NCBI GenBank assembly: GCA_030589225.1
Contig: JAUUWD010000078.1
Location: forward strand, 1-7,170
Length of the DNA: 7,170 nt
Direction: 5' to 3'
From: Desulfobacteraceae bacterium
GTDB lineage: Bacteria > Desulfobacterota > DSM-4660 > Desulfatiglandales > Desulfatiglandaceae
Shown: in pieces, positions 5,437-7,170 of the stretch
How the letters are laid out: every line of letters starts with the position of its first letter
How positions within the stretch are numbered: the first letter of the stretch is position 1
Made by a program: the position numbers and the translations under genes
Notes under the pieces: generated by a model
What the model was told of the DNA's origin: nothing
Database searches by the model: none
The model's input: only the letters and a program-made list of their open reading frames with translations

Positions 5437-6040
5437 GCACTTTTTACGATTCTTTTGCTTTCCCGTTTCAGGAGATCGCTTTCCCCACCAAACGTAGCGC
5501 TTCCTGACCTTTGGCAGATCTTTCTTCACTCGTTGGCCCAGGACATGCCCAGACTCCTTTTCAGGATGCTTTAGTGTGGAGGGAATTCTGTTCTTGTCTA
5601 ACGATAATGAGAAATGCCTCTATAGCTCTCGTAATAACCGTATCAGTCCTGCGGATGAACATGGTAGACACCAGCTCAAAATCCCTCGAAATTCTGTGTG
5701 TTAGGACCTCGCTGCTGTGGAAATTGTTAGGCGTTTGTCTGAAGGTATCGTATGATCATTTCGATCGGTAGCCTGTTGTGTGCGAGGGAACGGTTATTGA
5801 ACCGGAAATTCGGACAACCAGGATTCTCAGGTTAATCAAGAGTCAGTGGAGACAGGTTCGTCATCACGGCTCAATTGATGCCCCGGAGCTGCTTGATTAA
5901 TACCAAGAAGCTATAAAACCCAGAGAATAATAGGAGGATGTTATGAGGTTCCTCCGTATTCGCCGGCAGTATCGAAATGCTCAAGCGTGTGGCTTCCGGG
6001 ACATCCCCCTTAGCCATTCCTCCGGGGTCTTTAGGTGTGA
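5437..6040. other. Long intergenic region with no convincing intact gene
   Basis: These 604 nt between tetR and the crotonase hold only short, broken frames on both strands. A + strand frame at 5772-5900 (containing VIEPEIRTTRILRLIKSQWR) ends in TAA. A perfect AGGAGG at 5932-5937 precedes an ATG at 5943, but that frame (63 codons, MRFLRIRRQYRNAQACGF at its start) soon runs antisense into the crotonase 3' end and resembles nothing known. The region may be the decayed remains of one or more genes. Confidence 0.5.
5561..5755 (-). pseudogene. Possible remnant of a regulator C-terminus (LysR-like, tentative)
   Basis: The - strand frame is open for 64 codons from 5755 to TGA at 5561-5563, with no proper start. 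It includes SRDFELVSTMFIRRTD and VITRAIEAFLIIVRQ. This loosely resembles the end of LysR-type effector domains, where a strand is followed by a helix of the pattern S-P-A-x-x-A-F-L. The similarity is by eye and weak. Nothing recognisable continues upstream. Confidence 0.18.
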
Positions 6041-6808
6041 CTATTCATTTTTCCATTCAGGTTTTCTTTTCTCAAGGAATGCCTTTAAACCTTCCTGGGC
6101 ATCTGCCGTATTCATGAGTTCATTCAGGTAGATATCTTCGATGAGCTTTAGTGAGGGCTCCAAATCATCCATCAAACCGACTGTTATTGCCTTCTTGGTT
6201 TTTCTCAATACTTCTGCGCTCAGTTTAAGATAAGGCTTGACAAAGTCGGCCGTGGCTGATTCCAGTTCGTCTTCCGTTACGACTTTGTTAACCAGCCCCA
6301 TAGCCCTGGCATCTTCAGCCGATATGGTTCTCCCGGACAGTATGAGATCCATAGCGTCTTTGCGCCCCATAATGCGGGGCATTATCTGCGCTGCAATGGG
6401 CGGAAAAACACCCACCAGTATTTCGGGTTGTCCAAATTTGGCTCCCTCTGATGCAATCACAAGATCGCAGAAAATAGCCAATTCACACCCGCCTCCGAGA
6501 CAGGAACCATAAACAGACGCCACGGTTGGAATTCCCAGTTTGTCCATAAGACGAAATATGCCATGAAACACCTCAATCATTTTAATAACCAGGTCTCCCA
6601 TGTGCTCACCCACATCCACGCCCGCAGAAAAGCACTTGCCTTTTGCGTTAAACAGCACAACCTTTAGGTCCTTCTTGCCCTGCCAGCCTTTCAAGACATC
6701 GTTAATCTCCTCCATCATGGCAATGTTCAGGACATTTACCGGGGGTCTGTTAAGGGTGATAGTACCCAGGCCGTCTGCAAACAAGGTTTCGATATTCTGG
6801 TAGCTCAT
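6041..6808 (-). CDS. Enoyl-CoA hydratase/isomerase-family (crotonase) protein, cyclohexadienoyl-CoA-hydratase-like
   Basis: The 255-residue product starts at the ATG 6806-6808 behind AAAGGAGAG. Crotonase marks in order are TITLNRPPVNVLN (17-28), the first oxyanion-hole loop KCFSAGVDVGEH (58-69), YGSCLGGGCELAIFCDLVIAS (100-120) with E109, and FGQPEILVGVFPPIAA (125-140) with E129. The C-terminal helices include ISAEDARAMGLVNKVV (162-177). E109 and E129 match the two catalytic glutamates of enoyl-CoA hydratase, so water addition to an unsaturated acyl-CoA is expected. The SAGVDVGEH and GVFPP wording, in place of the common PGxGG, resembles cyclohexa-1,5-diene-1-carbonyl-CoA hydratases of anaerobic aromatic degradation, but this cannot be settled without neighbours. 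The upstream gene on the same strand ends 287 nt away, past a hairpin, so this gene probably has its own promoter, which I could not identify. Confidence 0.88.
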   Translation of the reverse strand: MSYQNIETLFADGLGTITLNRPPVNVLNIAMMEEINDVLKGWQGKKDLKVVLFNAKGKCFSAGVDVGEHMGDLVIKMIEVFHGIFRLMDKLGIPTVASVYGSCLGGGCELAIFCDLVIASEGAKFGQPEILVGVFPPIAAQIMPRIMGRKDAMDLILSGRTISAEDARAMGLVNKVVTEDELESATADFVKPYLKLSAEVLRKTKKAITVGLMDDLEPSLKLIEDIYLNELMNTADAQEGLKAFLEKRKPEWKNE

Positions 6809-6870
6809 ATTTGCTCTCCTTTCATGGGTCTCAGGGTTTTGCCCTGTTAAGTGGAGTAATGGAGCAGGGG

Positions 6871-6896
6871 AGTAATGGTTTTAAGTAATGGTTTTA
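6871..6896. repeat. 13-bp direct tandem repeat
   Basis: AGTAATGGTTTTA occurs twice back to back (6871-6883 and 6884-6896). A third partial copy, AGTAATGG, lies at 6855-6862. It is 63 nt upstream of the crotonase start. It could be a slippage product or a pair of protein-binding sites in the crotonase leader. Confidence 0.6.
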
Positions 6897-7029
6897 GAGG
6901 ATAAAAGAATTACTTTTCCGTTTTTTTTATCCAGTACTACAATACTCCATCCTTCTATGGACAGATTTCGACAACGCCAGACGCGAGCAAGCGCAGTCAG
7001 GTAGAAATTCAGGCACAAGTTAATTGAAA

Positions 7030-7049
7030 ATGGCAGGCGGACCTGCCAT
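7030..7049 (-). terminator. Probable intrinsic terminator of the gene entering from the right edge
   Basis: On the - strand, ATGGCAGG (7049-7042) pairs with CCTGCCAT (7037-7030) around a 4-nt loop, giving a perfect 8-bp stem, followed by TTTC. It lies about 45 nt after the stop codon at 7096. A competing 9-bp pairing, ATGGCAGGC (7067-7059) with GCCTGCCAT (7038-7030), is also possible. The T-run is short, so efficiency is uncertain. Confidence 0.5.
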
Positions 7050-7095
7050 GATGGCCCTGCCTGCCATATTAGTGAGTGACGCTTAAATAAATCGA

Positions 7096-7170
7096 TTATT
7101 CCTGCGGTTTGCCCATAGCTTCCGCAAACATATCCATATCCCAGGTTTTCATATCGGCAATATCCTGGCG
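7096..7170 (-). CDS. C-terminal end of an unidentified protein, 5' part outside the window
   Basis: A - strand frame enters at 7170 and runs 24 codons (RQDIADMKTWDMDMFAEAMG, KPQE) to TAA at 7096-7098. It has no stop before the edge and is followed by a terminator-like hairpin, which supports a true gene end. The fragment is too short to name. Being upstream of the crotonase on the same strand, an acyl-CoA-metabolism role is possible but not shown. Confidence 0.5.
   Translation of the reverse strand, partial: RQDIADMKTWDMDMFAEAMGKPQE

Noticed and set aside
6899..6932. GGATAAAA...TTTTATCC hairpin as an intrinsic terminator
   Set aside because: The stem is AT-rich with an 18-nt loop and has no T-run after it on either strand, so the support is too weak.

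Overview
The window looks like a chromosomal segment of an anaerobic bacterium, most plausibly a member of the Desulfobacterota (the former Deltaproteobacteria). This is inferred from the gene mix: acyl-CoA carboxylase and CoA-transferase pieces, a DsrE-family protein, a dienoyl-CoA-hydratase-like crotonase, and a gene that makes best sense as a selenoprotein. No rRNA, tRNA or CRISPR array was seen.

Left part (1-1360, + strand). The C-terminal biotinyl domain of an acyl-CoA carboxylase/BCCP-type protein enters from the left edge. It is followed by an acetate/propionate-type CoA-transferase gene that has lost about the middle half of the protein in frame. The N-terminal CoA-transferase segment is joined directly to the C-terminal segment, and the part expected to carry the catalytic glutamate is missing. 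A poorly coding stretch (1361-1824) with two weak small ORFs separates this from the next block.

Central part (1825-5436, - strand). This is the most interesting region. A TetR-family regulator (4780-5358) has a near-consensus sigma70 promoter. A perfect palindrome, TGAACGATCGTTCA, lies over its transcription start. The same palindrome recurs (4748-4763) between tetR and the next gene. That gene (4212-4706) is a peroxiredoxin/thioredoxin-fold protein whose catalytic first cysteine codon is an in-frame TGA (WUPFC motif). A SECIS-like hairpin with an AGUUG loop begins 11 nt after the TGA. Conventional gene calling would break this gene in two. Downstream on the same strand lie an FMN-dependent alpha-hydroxy-acid-dehydrogenase-like enzyme, a small DsrE-family protein with a CxxC motif, and an NPD/FabK-like flavin oxidoreductase. 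The two flavoenzymes both deviate at canonical active-site positions. The inferred picture is a TetR-controlled redox module (selenoperoxiredoxin, two flavoenzymes, a thiol/sulfur-relay protein).

Right part (5437-7170). About 600 nt of mostly non-coding or decayed sequence comes first. It is followed by a complete - strand crotonase with both catalytic glutamates (6041-6808), and a repeat- and hairpin-bearing spacer. The last 24 codons of another - strand gene run off the right edge.
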